From positions 1,116,001 through 1,180,000 of the forward strand of contig CAWDUT010000007.1 of assembly GCA_963805525.1 (NCBI GenBank): a DNA stretch of 64,000 nt, written 5' to 3'. Positions 9,868-17,823 of the stretch are shown here, piece after piece. A program made the translations under genes and the position numbers. Each line of letters begins with the position of its first letter. The stretch's first letter is position 1. A model generated the notes under the pieces. The model was not told the DNA's origin, ran no database searches, and was given only the letters and a program-made list of their open reading frames with translations. This stretch comes from DASQFQ01 sp963805525. GTDB taxonomy: Bacteria > Actinomycetota > Thermoleophilia > Solirubrobacterales > Solirubrobacteraceae.

Positions 9868-11183
9868 TCCCCCCGCCGGCGCTGCTGGCGCTCAACGAAG
9901 TCGATCACGAGCGGGATCCCCTCCAGCGCGTAGCGTTCACGGAGCCGGTTTTCGACGTAATAGGCGTAATCCCGCGTGAGCCGGTTGCGGTGGTTGACGT
10001 GGATCGAGAAGCGCGGCGGGCGGGTCTCGATCTGCGCGGCGTAGAACAGCTTCAGCCGGCGGCCCTGCTTCTGCGGCGTCTCGCGGCTGGCGGTGAGATC
10101 GCCCAGGAAGCGGTTGAGCTCGGGCGTCGGGATCCGGTACGAGGCGCGCTCGGCCAGCGACAGCGCCTCGATCAGGATGCGGTTGATGTGGCGGCCGGTC
10201 TTGGCCGACGTGGTCAGCACCTTCGGGCGCAGGCGCAGCTTGCGGTTGACCCGCGCGCGCTCGTGGTCGAGGTCGAAGTCGTCGCCGCTCGTGAGGTCCC
10301 ACTTGTTGAGCACGAGCGCGGTCGCGCAGCCGGACTTCATCGCGAGCTCCGCGATCCGCAGGTCCTGCGAGGTCACGCCGGCGGTGGCGTCGCACACGAC
10401 GAGCGCGACGTCGGCGCGCTCGGCCGCACGCTGGGAGCGCAGCGACGTGTAGTACTCGACCGACTCGTTGACCTTCGCGGCGCGGCGGATGCCGGCGGTG
10501 TCGACCAGCAGGAGGCGGCGGCCGTCGACCTCGATCGGGGTGTCGATCGAGTCGCGCGTGGTGCCGGCGATGTCGGAGACGATCACGCGCTCGCGGCCGA
10601 GGAAGGCGTTGACGAGCGAGGACTTGCCGACGTTCGGCCGCCCGATCACGGCGAGGCGGACGGTGTCCTCGTCGTCCTCGGGCTCGTCGCCCTCCGGCAG
10701 CAGCTCGACGAGCCGGTCGAGCAGGTCGCCGGTGCCGAGCCCCTGCGCGGCCGAGACCGCCATCGGCTCGCCGAGCCCGAGGCCGTGGAAGTCGTGGATG
10801 AGCCCGAAGTCCTTCGGGTTGTCGATCTTGTTCGCGGCGAGCACGACCGGCAGGCCGCCGTTGCGCAGCATGTCGGCGACCTCCTCGTCGCCGGCGCGGA
10901 AGCCCGCCTTGCCGTCGACCACGAGCAGGGCGACGTCGGCGTCGGCGAGCGCCTCGCGCACCTGGTCCTGGATCGAGACGGCGAGCGGGTCGTGATCCTC
11001 GAGGTCGACGCCGCCGGTGTCGATCAGCGCGAACTGGCGGCCGTTCCAGTCGGTCGCGAGCTCCTTGCGGTCGCGGGTGATCCCCGAGCGCTCGTGCACG
11101 ACCGCCTCGCGCGACTGCGTGAGGCGGTTGACGAGCGAGGACTTGCCGACGTTCGGATAGCCGACGACGGCGACCTTTCTCAC
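9864..11183 (-). CDS. der: GTPase Der (EngA), double-domain ribosome assembly factor
   Basis: Essential GTPase for 50S ribosomal subunit maturation. The 439-aa protein has two complete GTPase domains: GYPNVGKSS / DTGGVD / NKID in the first and GRPNVGKSS / DTAGI / NKWD in the second, then a KH-like C-terminal domain. The GTG at 11183-11181 overlaps the cmk TGA (GTGA). A longer reading frame exists upstream, but it runs inside cmk and lacks family sequence. The cmk-der pairing is a common actinobacterial arrangement. Confidence 0.96.
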   Translation of the reverse strand: MRKVAVVGYPNVGKSSLVNRLTQSREAVVHERSGITRDRKELATDWNGRQFALIDTGGVDLEDHDPLAVSIQDQVREALADADVALLVVDGKAGFRAGDEEVADMLRNGGLPVVLAANKIDNPKDFGLIHDFHGLGLGEPMAVSAAQGLGTGDLLDRLVELLPEGDEPEDDEDTVRLAVIGRPNVGKSSLVNAFLGRERVIVSDIAGTTRDSIDTPIEVDGRRLLLVDTAGIRRAAKVNESVEYYTSLRSQRAAERADVALVVCDATAGVTSQDLRIAELAMKSGCATALVLNKWDLTSGDDFDLDHERARVNRKLRLRPKVLTTSAKTGRHINRILIEALSLAERASYRIPTPELNRFLGDLTASRETPQKQGRRLKLFYAAQIETRPPRFSIHVNHRNRLTRDYAYYVENRLRERYALEGIPLVIDFVERQQRRRGE

Positions 11184-11791
11184 GTCTGGATCTCTTTCGC
11201 CTCGACCGCGAGCGTGACGATCTGGTCGACCACCTCGTCGAGGGTGAGGCCGGTGGTGTCGACCGGCACCGCGTCGGGCGCGGCGATCAGCGGCGAGGCC
11301 TCGCGGGTGCGGTCGCGCTCGTCGCGCAGGACCAGCTCCTGCAACACGACCCGCTCGTCGCCGCCGAGCTCGGCCGCGCGGCGGCGGGCGCGCTCGGCCG
11401 GGTCGGCGGTGAGGAAGACCTTGACCTCGGCGCCGGGCGCGACGACCGTCCCGATGTCCCGCCCCTCGGCGACCCAGTCGCCCTCGGTGAGGATGCGGCG
11501 CTGCTGCTCGACGAGCGCCTCGCGCACGGCGGGGTCGGAGGCGACGCGCGAGGCGGCCTCGGAGACCCACGGCTCGCGGATCGGCTCGGTCACGTCCTCG
11601 CCGTCGAGCGTGACGCGCTCGCCGAGCTCGATCCGGGCCTCGCGCGCCACGGTCGCCGGGTCGCCGCCGCGCAGCGCGACCGCGCGGTACATGGCGCCCG
11701 AGTCGAGGTACGTGAAGCCGAGCCGCTCCGCGGCAGCGCGGGCGACCGTCGACTTCCCGGCCCCGGCGGGCCCGTCGATGGCGATGACCAT
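11180..11791 (-). CDS. cmk: Cytidylate kinase
   Basis: Phosphorylates CMP and dCMP using ATP. 203 aa, with the P-loop GPAGAGKST at the N-terminus, the YLDSGAMYRA motif and the GRDIGT substrate-binding segment. ATG at 11791 follows TAGCCT (11804-11799) by 7 nt with no Shine-Dalgarno, so cmk probably has its own leaderless promoter inside the operon, 11 nt beyond the stop of the epimerase gene. It overlaps der by 4 nt. Confidence 0.95.
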   Translation of the reverse strand: MVIAIDGPAGAGKSTVARAAAERLGFTYLDSGAMYRAVALRGGDPATVAREARIELGERVTLDGEDVTEPIREPWVSEAASRVASDPAVREALVEQQRRILTEGDWVAEGRDIGTVVAPGAEVKVFLTADPAERARRRAAELGGDERVVLQELVLRDERDRTREASPLIAAPDAVPVDTTGLTLDEVVDQIVTLAVEAKEIQT

Positions 11792-11798
11792 GGCGATG

Positions 11799-11804
11799 AG
11801 GCTA
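11799..11804 (-). promoter_or_regulatory. Leaderless -10 element of cmk
   Basis: TAGCCT, 7 nt before the cmk ATG, in the only non-coding gap of the operon. The same hexamer and spacing occur before murC. Confidence 0.5.
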
Positions 11805-11814
11805 GCCGGGCCGG

Positions 11815-12531
11815 CTAACCGCTCGCCCACGCGTCGTCGACCGGCGCGTAACCGAGCGAGCGCCTCGTCTCGGCAAGGTCGGCGGTCGGATACCGGTTGG
11901 CGGAGATCCCGTTGGCGATCGCGAAGGAGATGTCCTCGGCCTCCACCGCCGCCCGGATGAGCTCGGCGCAATCCCGGTGGCTCAGCCATGCTCCGAGATC
12001 ACGCGGGCCGATGCCGGTGCCGACCGGAGACGAGGCGGCGAAGTATCCGATCCGCAGCGCGACGACCGACGTGCGCGATGTGGCGGCCGTCCATGCCCCG
12101 AGCGCTTCGCTCCACGCCTTGGTCGCGCCGTAGAGATTGGCGGGACGGGGTGGATCGCTGACGCGGCGCTGCCGGCCGTCCGGGTCCCCGGACACGGCGT
12201 GCAGGCTGCTGGCCAGCACGAGTCGCCGCACTCCGCATTCGGCTGCGGCGCGGCAGACGTTGTAGGCGCCGGTGACGTTGGGCTCGCGCAACGCGTCCCA
12301 CGACGCGTCCGGATCGGGGACGGCCGCCAGGTGGATGATCGCGTCGGCGCCGCTGAAGGCGGAGCGGCACGCATCGATGTCGACGACATCGAGCTCGGCA
12401 TCGCAGTCGGGTGCCACGTCGGTGAGCCGGAGGTTCCAGCGACGCGCGAGCGTGGGACCGACTGCCCGCCCGATGGAACCGCACGCGCCCGTCATGACCA
12501 CCCGCCGTCTGGCGACGTCCACGGCCGTCAC
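11815..12531 (-). CDS. NAD-dependent epimerase/dehydratase family protein (uronate dehydrogenase-like)
   Basis: Short-chain dehydrogenase/reductase fold, 238 aa. The Rossmann motif GACGSIG lies near residue 16, and the catalytic YGATK (YxxxK) and an upstream SS pair are present. The overall pattern (TGACGSIGRA, LRLTD, HLAAVPDP, LASSLHAVSG) is closest to uronate dehydrogenase-type proteins, but the substrate is not established. It begins with GTGA overlapping the aroA stop and lies between aroA and cmk, two genes often adjacent elsewhere, so it is probably an inserted cargo gene. Codon choice looks slightly less GC-biased at third positions than in its neighbours. Confidence 0.8.
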   Translation of the reverse strand: MTAVDVARRRVVMTGACGSIGRAVGPTLARRWNLRLTDVAPDCDAELDVVDIDACRSAFSGADAIIHLAAVPDPDASWDALREPNVTGAYNVCRAAAECGVRRLVLASSLHAVSGDPDGRQRRVSDPPRPANLYGATKAWSEALGAWTAATSRTSVVALRIGYFAASSPVGTGIGPRDLGAWLSHRDCAELIRAAVEAEDISFAIANGISANRYPTADLAETRRSLGYAPVDDAWASG

Positions 12532-13823
12532 GCCAGCAGACGGGCGAGGTCCGCGGTGAAGCCGGGGTACGAGACCGCGGCGGCCTCCATCCCCACGACG
12601 TCGACGCCCTCGCGCGACGCGAGCCCCGCGACCGCGCCGAGCATCGCCAGCCGGTGGTCGCCGAGCGCCTCCATCGTGCCGCCGCGCAGGCCGCCGGTAC
12701 CGCGCACGGAGAAGCCGTCCTCGGCCGCCTCGATGTCGGCGCCGAGGCCGCGCAGGCCGTCGACGACCGCGGCGATCCGGTCGGTCTCCTTGAGCCGCAG
12801 CTCTCCGGCGCCGCGCACGATCGTCTCGCCCTCGGCGAAGCACCCGAGCAGCGCGACCAGCGGCAGCTCGTCGATCGCGAGCGGGACCTCCTCGGCCTCG
12901 ACGACGGTGGCGCCGAGCGGCGAGTCGCGGACGTCGAGCTCGGCGACCGGCTCCTCCGCCGGGATGCCGTCCTGCGGTTCCTCCAGCGGGCCGACGATCA
13001 CCCCGCCCATGCGCTGGGCGATGCGCAGGAAGCCGATCCGCGTCCAGTTGACCCCGACGTCCTCGAGCACGAGCCGCGAGCCCGGCACCAGCAGCGCCGC
13101 CGCCGCGTGGAACGCGATCGAGGACGGGTCGCCGGGAACGTGGATGTCGTCGACCTCGAGCTCGTCCTGCGGGTGCACGGTCACGGTCGCGCCGTGGCGT
13201 TCGACGCGCGCGCCCGCCTGGCGCAGCATGCGCTCGGTGTGGTCGCGGGTCGGCGCCGGCTCGGTCACGCTCGTCGCGCCCGACGCCAGCAGACCGGCGA
13301 ACAGCACGCACGACTTGACCTGCCCGGAGGCCATCGGCATGTCGTAGTGCGTGCCTTCGAGGCGCGTGCCGCGGATCGTCAGCGGCGTGAAGCGGCCCTC
13401 GCGCGCCTCCAGTTGCGCGCCCATCTGCTTGAGCGGCGTGGCGATCCGGTCGACCGGCCGGCGCCGGATCGATTCGTCGCCGTCGAGGATCCACACGCCC
13501 TCGTGCTGGCCGGCGAGCCACCCCGGCAGCAGCCGCAGCAGCGTGCCGGCGTTGCCGACGTCGATCACGCCGGTCGGCTGCGCCGCCGCGCGCAGGCCCG
13601 GGCCGCGGACGATCAGCTCGACCCCGCGCCGCTCCACGATCGCGCCGAGCGACTGCACCGCCCGCAGCGTCGAGAGCGTGTCGGCCGCCTCGAGGTAGTT
13701 GGTCACGCGCACCGGGTCGGAGGTCATGCCCGCGAGCAGCGCCGCGCGGTGCGAGATGGACTTGTCGGGCGGGGCGGTGAGCGTGCCGCGCAATCCCTTG
13801 GCGGCCGGCGCGAAGAAGGTCAT
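12528..13823 (-). CDS. aroA: 3-phosphoshikimate 1-carboxyvinyltransferase (EPSP synthase)
   Basis: Sixth step of the shikimate pathway: shikimate-3-phosphate plus PEP gives EPSP. The 431-aa protein contains the PPDKSISHRAALLA substrate segment, the NAGTLLRLLPG loop, MASGQVKS and LRLKETDRI motifs. It sits in the order aroF-tyrA-aroA; ATGA overlaps the tyrA stop and its own TGA overlaps the GTG of the epimerase gene. No fusion to other shikimate enzymes is present. Confidence 0.96.
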   Translation of the reverse strand: MTFFAPAAKGLRGTLTAPPDKSISHRAALLAGMTSDPVRVTNYLEAADTLSTLRAVQSLGAIVERRGVELIVRGPGLRAAAQPTGVIDVGNAGTLLRLLPGWLAGQHEGVWILDGDESIRRRPVDRIATPLKQMGAQLEAREGRFTPLTIRGTRLEGTHYDMPMASGQVKSCVLFAGLLASGATSVTEPAPTRDHTERMLRQAGARVERHGATVTVHPQDELEVDDIHVPGDPSSIAFHAAAALLVPGSRLVLEDVGVNWTRIGFLRIAQRMGGVIVGPLEEPQDGIPAEEPVAELDVRDSPLGATVVEAEEVPLAIDELPLVALLGCFAEGETIVRGAGELRLKETDRIAAVVDGLRGLGADIEAAEDGFSVRGTGGLRGGTMEALGDHRLAMLGAVAGLASREGVDVVGMEAAAVSYPGFTADLARLLA

Positions 13824-14884
13824 GGCCGTGCCACCGCGAAGCCGAGGCCGCCGATGAGCCCTTCCGCCTCGGCCGCGTCGGTATCGCCGGCGATCCACAG
13901 CGCGATCGAGCCGGTGGTGTTGTCGGCAGCGGGATAGAGCGCCATGTCGACGATGTTGACCTGCGCGCGCCCGAGCGCGAGCGCGACCTCGGCGACGACG
14001 CCCGGCCGGTTCGGCACGGAGACGCGGAGCTCGATCACCTCGCCGCCGGCGAGGTCGGCCTCGAGCAGGCGGCGGCGGTCGTCGCGGGCCGCGTCGTTCC
14101 ATTCCACCACCGCGCCCTCATCACGCCCAGCGAGCGAGCCGCGCACCTCCTGCAGCCGCGCGATGGTGTCGTCGATCGCCGCCACCAGCGCGTCGGCGTT
14201 GGAGAGGTAGATGTCGCCCCAGATCGCGCTCGACGCGCCCGCCACGCGCGTCGCGTCGCGGAAGCTCGGGCCGGTCGGCGGCAGCCGCTCGGACTCGAGC
14301 GCCCGCGCGGCCTGGGCGACCAGCACGTTGGCGAGCACGTGCGGGAGGTGCGACACGCTCGCCATCAGGCGGTCGTGCGTCTCGGCGTCGATCGCCGACG
14401 GGCGCGCGCCGAGGTCCGCGAGCAGCCGGTACAGCCGGTCGTAGAGCACGCCCTCGGTGCGCGAGGTCGGCGTCAGGTACCAGGTCGCGCCGTCGAACAG
14501 GCCGGCGCGCGCGTGCTCGACCCCCGCGGTCTCGGCGCCCGCCAGCGGGTGGCCGCCGATGAAGCGCCGGTCGTCGACCGCGCCCACGAGGTCGCGCTTG
14601 GTCGAGCCGACGTCGGTCACCACGCAGGCCGGCGCGGCGGCGGCCAGCGCCTCCTCGACCACACCCGGCAGCGCCCGCACCGGCGCGGCGACGAACGCCG
14701 CGTCGGCGCCGTCCAGCGCCTCGGCGGTGCTGCCGCACGCCACGTCGATCGCGCCGTGCTCGACCGCGCGGTCGAGCACACCGTCGCCGGGATCGAAGCC
14801 GCGGACCTCGGCGCCGAGCCGTTCCCGGGCGGCGAGCCCAACGGACCCGCCGACCAGGCCGACACCGAGGACCGCGACGATCAA
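13820..14884 (-). CDS. tyrA: Prephenate dehydrogenase with C-terminal ACT domain
   Basis: Oxidative decarboxylation of prephenate toward tyrosine. 354 aa; the N-terminal NAD(P)-binding GVGLVGGSVG is followed by the TDVGSTK and GGHPLAGAE motifs typical of TyrA. The C-terminal 80 residues (VSVPNRPGVVAEV) form an ACT regulatory domain, suggesting feedback control by an aromatic amino acid. The start is a TTG overlapping the aroF TGA (TTGA); this is the only candidate that retains the dinucleotide-binding motif. Confidence 0.93.
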   Translation of the reverse strand: MIVAVLGVGLVGGSVGLAARERLGAEVRGFDPGDGVLDRAVEHGAIDVACGSTAEALDGADAAFVAAPVRALPGVVEEALAAAAPACVVTDVGSTKRDLVGAVDDRRFIGGHPLAGAETAGVEHARAGLFDGATWYLTPTSRTEGVLYDRLYRLLADLGARPSAIDAETHDRLMASVSHLPHVLANVLVAQAARALESERLPPTGPSFRDATRVAGASSAIWGDIYLSNADALVAAIDDTIARLQEVRGSLAGRDEGAVVEWNDAARDDRRRLLEADLAGGEVIELRVSVPNRPGVVAEVALALGRAQVNIVDMALYPAADNTTGSIALWIAGDTDAAEAEGLIGGLGFAVARP

Positions 14885-15909
14885 GCGCGGACGCTCGACA
14901 GGACCTTGCCCGCGACCGCGGCCGCGCGCTCGACCTGCTCGACGTAGTCCGCGAAGCCGTCCGAGACGAGCGCCTGGGGCCCGTCGCAGATCGCCTCCTC
15001 GGGCTGCGGGTGCACCTCGACGATGATCCCGTCCGCGCCCACGGCGGCCGCCGCCAGCGACAGCGGCGTCACCAGGCTCCGGCGCCCGGCCGCGTGGCTC
15101 GGATCGACGATCACGGGCAGGTGCGTGAGCTCCTTGAGCACCGGGACGGCGGTGAGGTCGAGCGTGTAGCGGTAGGCGGTCTCGAACGTGCGGATGCCGC
15201 GCTCGCACAGCAGCACGTTCGGGTTGCCCTCTTTGAGGATGTACTCCGCCGCCATCAGCAGCTCCTCGAGCGTCGCCGAGGCGCCGCGCTTCAGCAGCGC
15301 CGGACGCCCCGAGCGGCCGATCTCGGCCAGCAGCGGGTAGTTCTGCATGTTGCGGGCGCCGATCTGGATCACGTCGGCCACCTCGAGCACCTGCTCCAGG
15401 TCACGCGCGTCCATGCATTCGGTGACGATCGGGAGACCGGTCTCGGCCTTTGCCTCGGCGAGCAGCCGGAGCCCTTCCTGACCAAGACCCTGGAACGCGT
15501 ACGGCGAGGTGCGCGGCTTGTAGGCGCCGCCGCGGAACAGCGAGCCGCCGGCCGCCTTGACCACGTGCGCGGTGCCGATCGTCTGGTCGCGCGTCTCGAC
15601 GGTGCACGGCCCGGCGATCATCGAGAAGTGCTCGCCGCCGATGCGGCGGCCGTCGATCTCGACGACGCTCGGCGTCGGGCGGATCTGCGCCGACGCGAGC
15701 TTGTAGGGCTTGAGGATCGGCACCACCTGCTCGACGCCGGGGTAGCCCTCCAGCCCGAGCCGCTGTACGTGCTCGCGATCGCCGATCGCCCCGATCACGG
15801 TGACCTCTTCGCCGCGCGACGGATGGGCACGCGCGCCGACGGTCTCGATGCGGTCGATGACGGACTGGATCTGGTCCTCCGTCGCCCCCGCTTTCATCAC
15901 GATCATCAT
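14881..15909 (-). CDS. aroF: 3-deoxy-7-phosphoheptulonate synthase (DAHP synthase, type I with N-terminal regulatory domain)
   Basis: First step of the shikimate pathway: PEP plus erythrose-4-phosphate. 342 aa. Residues 1-70 form a ferredoxin-like/ACT-type regulatory domain as in Thermotoga-like enzymes, followed by the catalytic barrel (MIAGPCTVE, GAYKPRTSPYAFQG, KRG, DPSHAAGRR). The ATG at 15909 has one of the few canonical ribosome-binding sites here, GAGGAG 5 nt upstream, and a long structured leader. Both contrast with the leaderless genes around it and hint at leader-based control. It heads the eight-gene operon. Confidence 0.94.
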   Translation of the reverse strand: MMIVMKAGATEDQIQSVIDRIETVGARAHPSRGEEVTVIGAIGDREHVQRLGLEGYPGVEQVVPILKPYKLASAQIRPTPSVVEIDGRRIGGEHFSMIAGPCTVETRDQTIGTAHVVKAAGGSLFRGGAYKPRTSPYAFQGLGQEGLRLLAEAKAETGLPIVTECMDARDLEQVLEVADVIQIGARNMQNYPLLAEIGRSGRPALLKRGASATLEELLMAAEYILKEGNPNVLLCERGIRTFETAYRYTLDLTAVPVLKELTHLPVIVDPSHAAGRRSLVTPLSLAAAAVGADGIIVEVHPQPEEAICDGPQALVSDGFADYVEQVERAAAVAGKVLSSVRA

Positions 15910-15952
15910 CTGGACTCCTCGAAATCTCGCCTTGGACACTCTACGGACGACG

Positions 15953-16000
15953 GGCACTCGGCAGACCGGTCGGAGACCGGTTCGTTCACGACCGAGTGCC
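15953..16000 (-). promoter_or_regulatory. Two-tier hairpin in the aroF leader
   Basis: On the aroF strand an outer perfect pair GGCACTCGG/CCGAGTGCC (16000-15992 with 15961-15953) encloses an inner stem ACCGGTC/GACCGGT with a 3-nt loop. The structure lies about 45 nt upstream of the aroF start codon. There is no U-tract, so it is more likely a regulatory leader or operator than a terminator. The transcription start is unknown. Confidence 0.5.
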
Positions 16001-16145
16001 TAGAGAAATCGCCAGGCGGAACGGCTCGCGGAGCCGGCGTAGGAATACGCGGCGTAGGTGAAGCTGGCGAGCTGTCCGGTGCTGGAGCGCATGGCGCGAA
16101 GCGTCAGTTGTACCAGCATCGGCCGCGCGAGGCCAGAGATTTAGG

Positions 16146-16709
16146 TCACGCGACGGATGACCCGGGCTGAAGCGGCTGTGCCTGCGACCCGCGGAGCCCG
16201 GCCAGCCACGCCAGGGGAGCCAGCACGAGGCGCTGCAGCGCCCGCGGCGGGAAGGCGGCGCGGACCTCATCGTCGAACTCGCGCGCGAAGACCGCGAGGT
16301 CGAGCGGCTTGGGAAGGCCGCCGCGCGTCGTCCGCCCGTTCTGCGCGAGCGCGACGGCGGTCTCGAACATCTGCTCCATTCGCAGCGCCGGCCTGATCTC
16401 GACATGGACGCGCGCGTCGGTGTCGCCCACGTTGGCGAAGTCGTGCCGCAGGCCGGCCGGGACGACGACGACCTCGCCGGCCTCGGCGACGATCCGCTTG
16501 CGCCCCATCCGGAAGCGCAGCGTGCCCTCGAGGACCTCGAAGCGCTCCTCCTGCTTCGGGTGCACGTGCAGCGGCCCCGGCACCCGCCGGCCGGCCGGCA
16601 GCTCGAGCTCGATGGCCACGAGCTCCCCGTTCGTCTGCGCCGCGGTGGCGCGGAAGGTGATCCGCTCGCCGCTCGCCGGGTTCTCCAGCGTCTGTCCGAT
16701 CTGGGCCAT
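16146..16709 (-). CDS. Cupin-domain protein
   Basis: 187 aa with a single cupin barrel: the first motif is seen as GPLHVHPKQEERFEVLEG (His, His, Glu metal ligands) and the second as VPAGLRHDFANVG. The C-terminal part is helical with hydrophobic stretches. Likely a metal-binding sensor or small-molecule enzyme; the reaction is unknown. I prefer the ATG at 16709, which has AAAGGA placed correctly upstream, over an in-frame ATG at 16757. It is divergent from an AraC regulator that also contains a cupin-like domain, so regulation by that protein is likely. Confidence 0.8.
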   Translation of the reverse strand: MAQIGQTLENPASGERITFRATAAQTNGELVAIELELPAGRRVPGPLHVHPKQEERFEVLEGTLRFRMGRKRIVAEAGEVVVVPAGLRHDFANVGDTDARVHVEIRPALRMEQMFETAVALAQNGRTTRGGLPKPLDLAVFAREFDDEVRAAFPPRALQRLVLAPLAWLAGLRGSQAQPLQPGSSVA

Positions 16710-16813
16710 GGTCGTGTCCTTTCTCGCTGCGGAGTCGTCGATGTGCATGGCGTCCATGATCTGCCGCGAGTGTTGGACTGTCTATGACTCAGAAGCGCAA
16801 CTTCATGCTCGAA

Positions 16814-16831
16814 CGTCCAGTGTCCTGGACG
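16814..16831. promoter_or_regulatory. Operator-like inverted repeat between the cupin and araC-type genes
   Basis: CGTCCAG-TGTC-CTGGACG, perfect 7-bp arms, 6 bp upstream of the CATACT (16837-16842) -10-like hexamer of the AraC-family gene. The position covers the expected -35 region, fitting autoregulation. Confidence 0.5.
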
Positions 16832-16848
16832 ACTGGCATACTGCGAAC

Positions 16849-17823
16849 GTGGCCGCGATCGACCCCTTCCCACCCGCCGACCCCCTCGGCGCTGCACTTC
16901 ATCTCCTGCGCATGAACGGCGCGTTCTACTGCCGCTCCGAGCTGACCGCACCGTGGGGCCTGACGCTGCCGCCGATGCCCGACTACCTCTGGTTCCACGT
17001 CGTCACCTCGGGGCGCGTGTGGCTGGAGGGCGGCGACGACGAGGCTCGACTGCTCGGTCCGGGCGACCTCGCGCTCGTGCCCCACGGCGAAGGGCATGTC
17101 CTGCGGAGCGAGCCCGGCGCCGCGGCTCCCGGGATCCTCGATCTCGAGCGCGAGATCGTCAGCGACCGCTACGAGATCCTCCGCCATGGCGGCGGCGGCA
17201 GCCCGACGGCGCTCGTCTGCGGAGCCGTGCGGTTCGACCACCCGGCCGCGCGCAACCTCGTCGACCTCCTGCCGGGCGTCATCCACGTCGAGGCCGGCGA
17301 CCACGCGCAGGCGGAGCGGATGCGGAGCGTCTTGACGCTGATGGCGGCCGAGGCGCGCGAGCTCCGGCCCGGCGGCGAGGCGGTGATCACGCGGTTGAGC
17401 GACATCCTCGTAATCCACGCGCTGCGCGTGTGGCTCGAGCGGGACCCCGCCGCGCGCATCGGCTGGCTCGGCGCTCTGCAGGATCGCCAGATCGGGCCCG
17501 CGATCGCGTTGATCCACCGTGAGCCGGCGCGGCCGTGGACCGTGGCGTTGCTCGCCGACGAGCTCGCGATGTCCCGTTCGGCGTTCGCCGCCCGCTTCAC
17601 CGAGCTGGTCGGCGAGCCCGCGATGGCCTACGTGACCCGCTGGCGGATGCAGATGGCCGTCGGCGCCCTCCGGGACGAGGGCGCGACCGTCGCCGAGCTC
17701 GCCGATCGCCTCGGCTACCGCTCCGAGGCCGCGTTCAGCCGCGCGTTCAAGCGCGTGGTCGGCGTCGCTCCCGGCGTCGTCCGGCGCCGCCGCGCCGCAG
17801 AGCTCAGCGCACCGGCGAGCTGA
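16849..17823 (+). CDS. AraC-family transcriptional regulator with cupin-type sensor domain
   Basis: 324 aa. The N-terminal half is a cupin_6-like sensor (GPGDLALVPHGEGH). The C-terminal 100 residues contain two helix-turn-helix units: WTVALLADELAMSRSAFAARF and the conserved LADRLGYRSEAAFSRAFKR. The GTG at 16849 follows CATACT by 6 nt without a ribosome-binding site. Divergent orientation and the shared 139-bp gap make the cupin gene its probable target. The last 20 bp overlap the 3' end of the convergent aminotransferase gene. Confidence 0.9.
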   Translation: MAAIDPFPPADPLGAALHLLRMNGAFYCRSELTAPWGLTLPPMPDYLWFHVVTSGRVWLEGGDDEARLLGPGDLALVPHGEGHVLRSEPGAAAPGILDLEREIVSDRYEILRHGGGGSPTALVCGAVRFDHPAARNLVDLLPGVIHVEAGDHAQAERMRSVLTLMAAEARELRPGGEAVITRLSDILVIHALRVWLERDPAARIGWLGALQDRQIGPAIALIHREPARPWTVALLADELAMSRSAFAARFTELVGEPAMAYVTRWRMQMAVGALRDEGATVAELADRLGYRSEAAFSRAFKRVVGVAPGVVRRRRAAELSAPAS

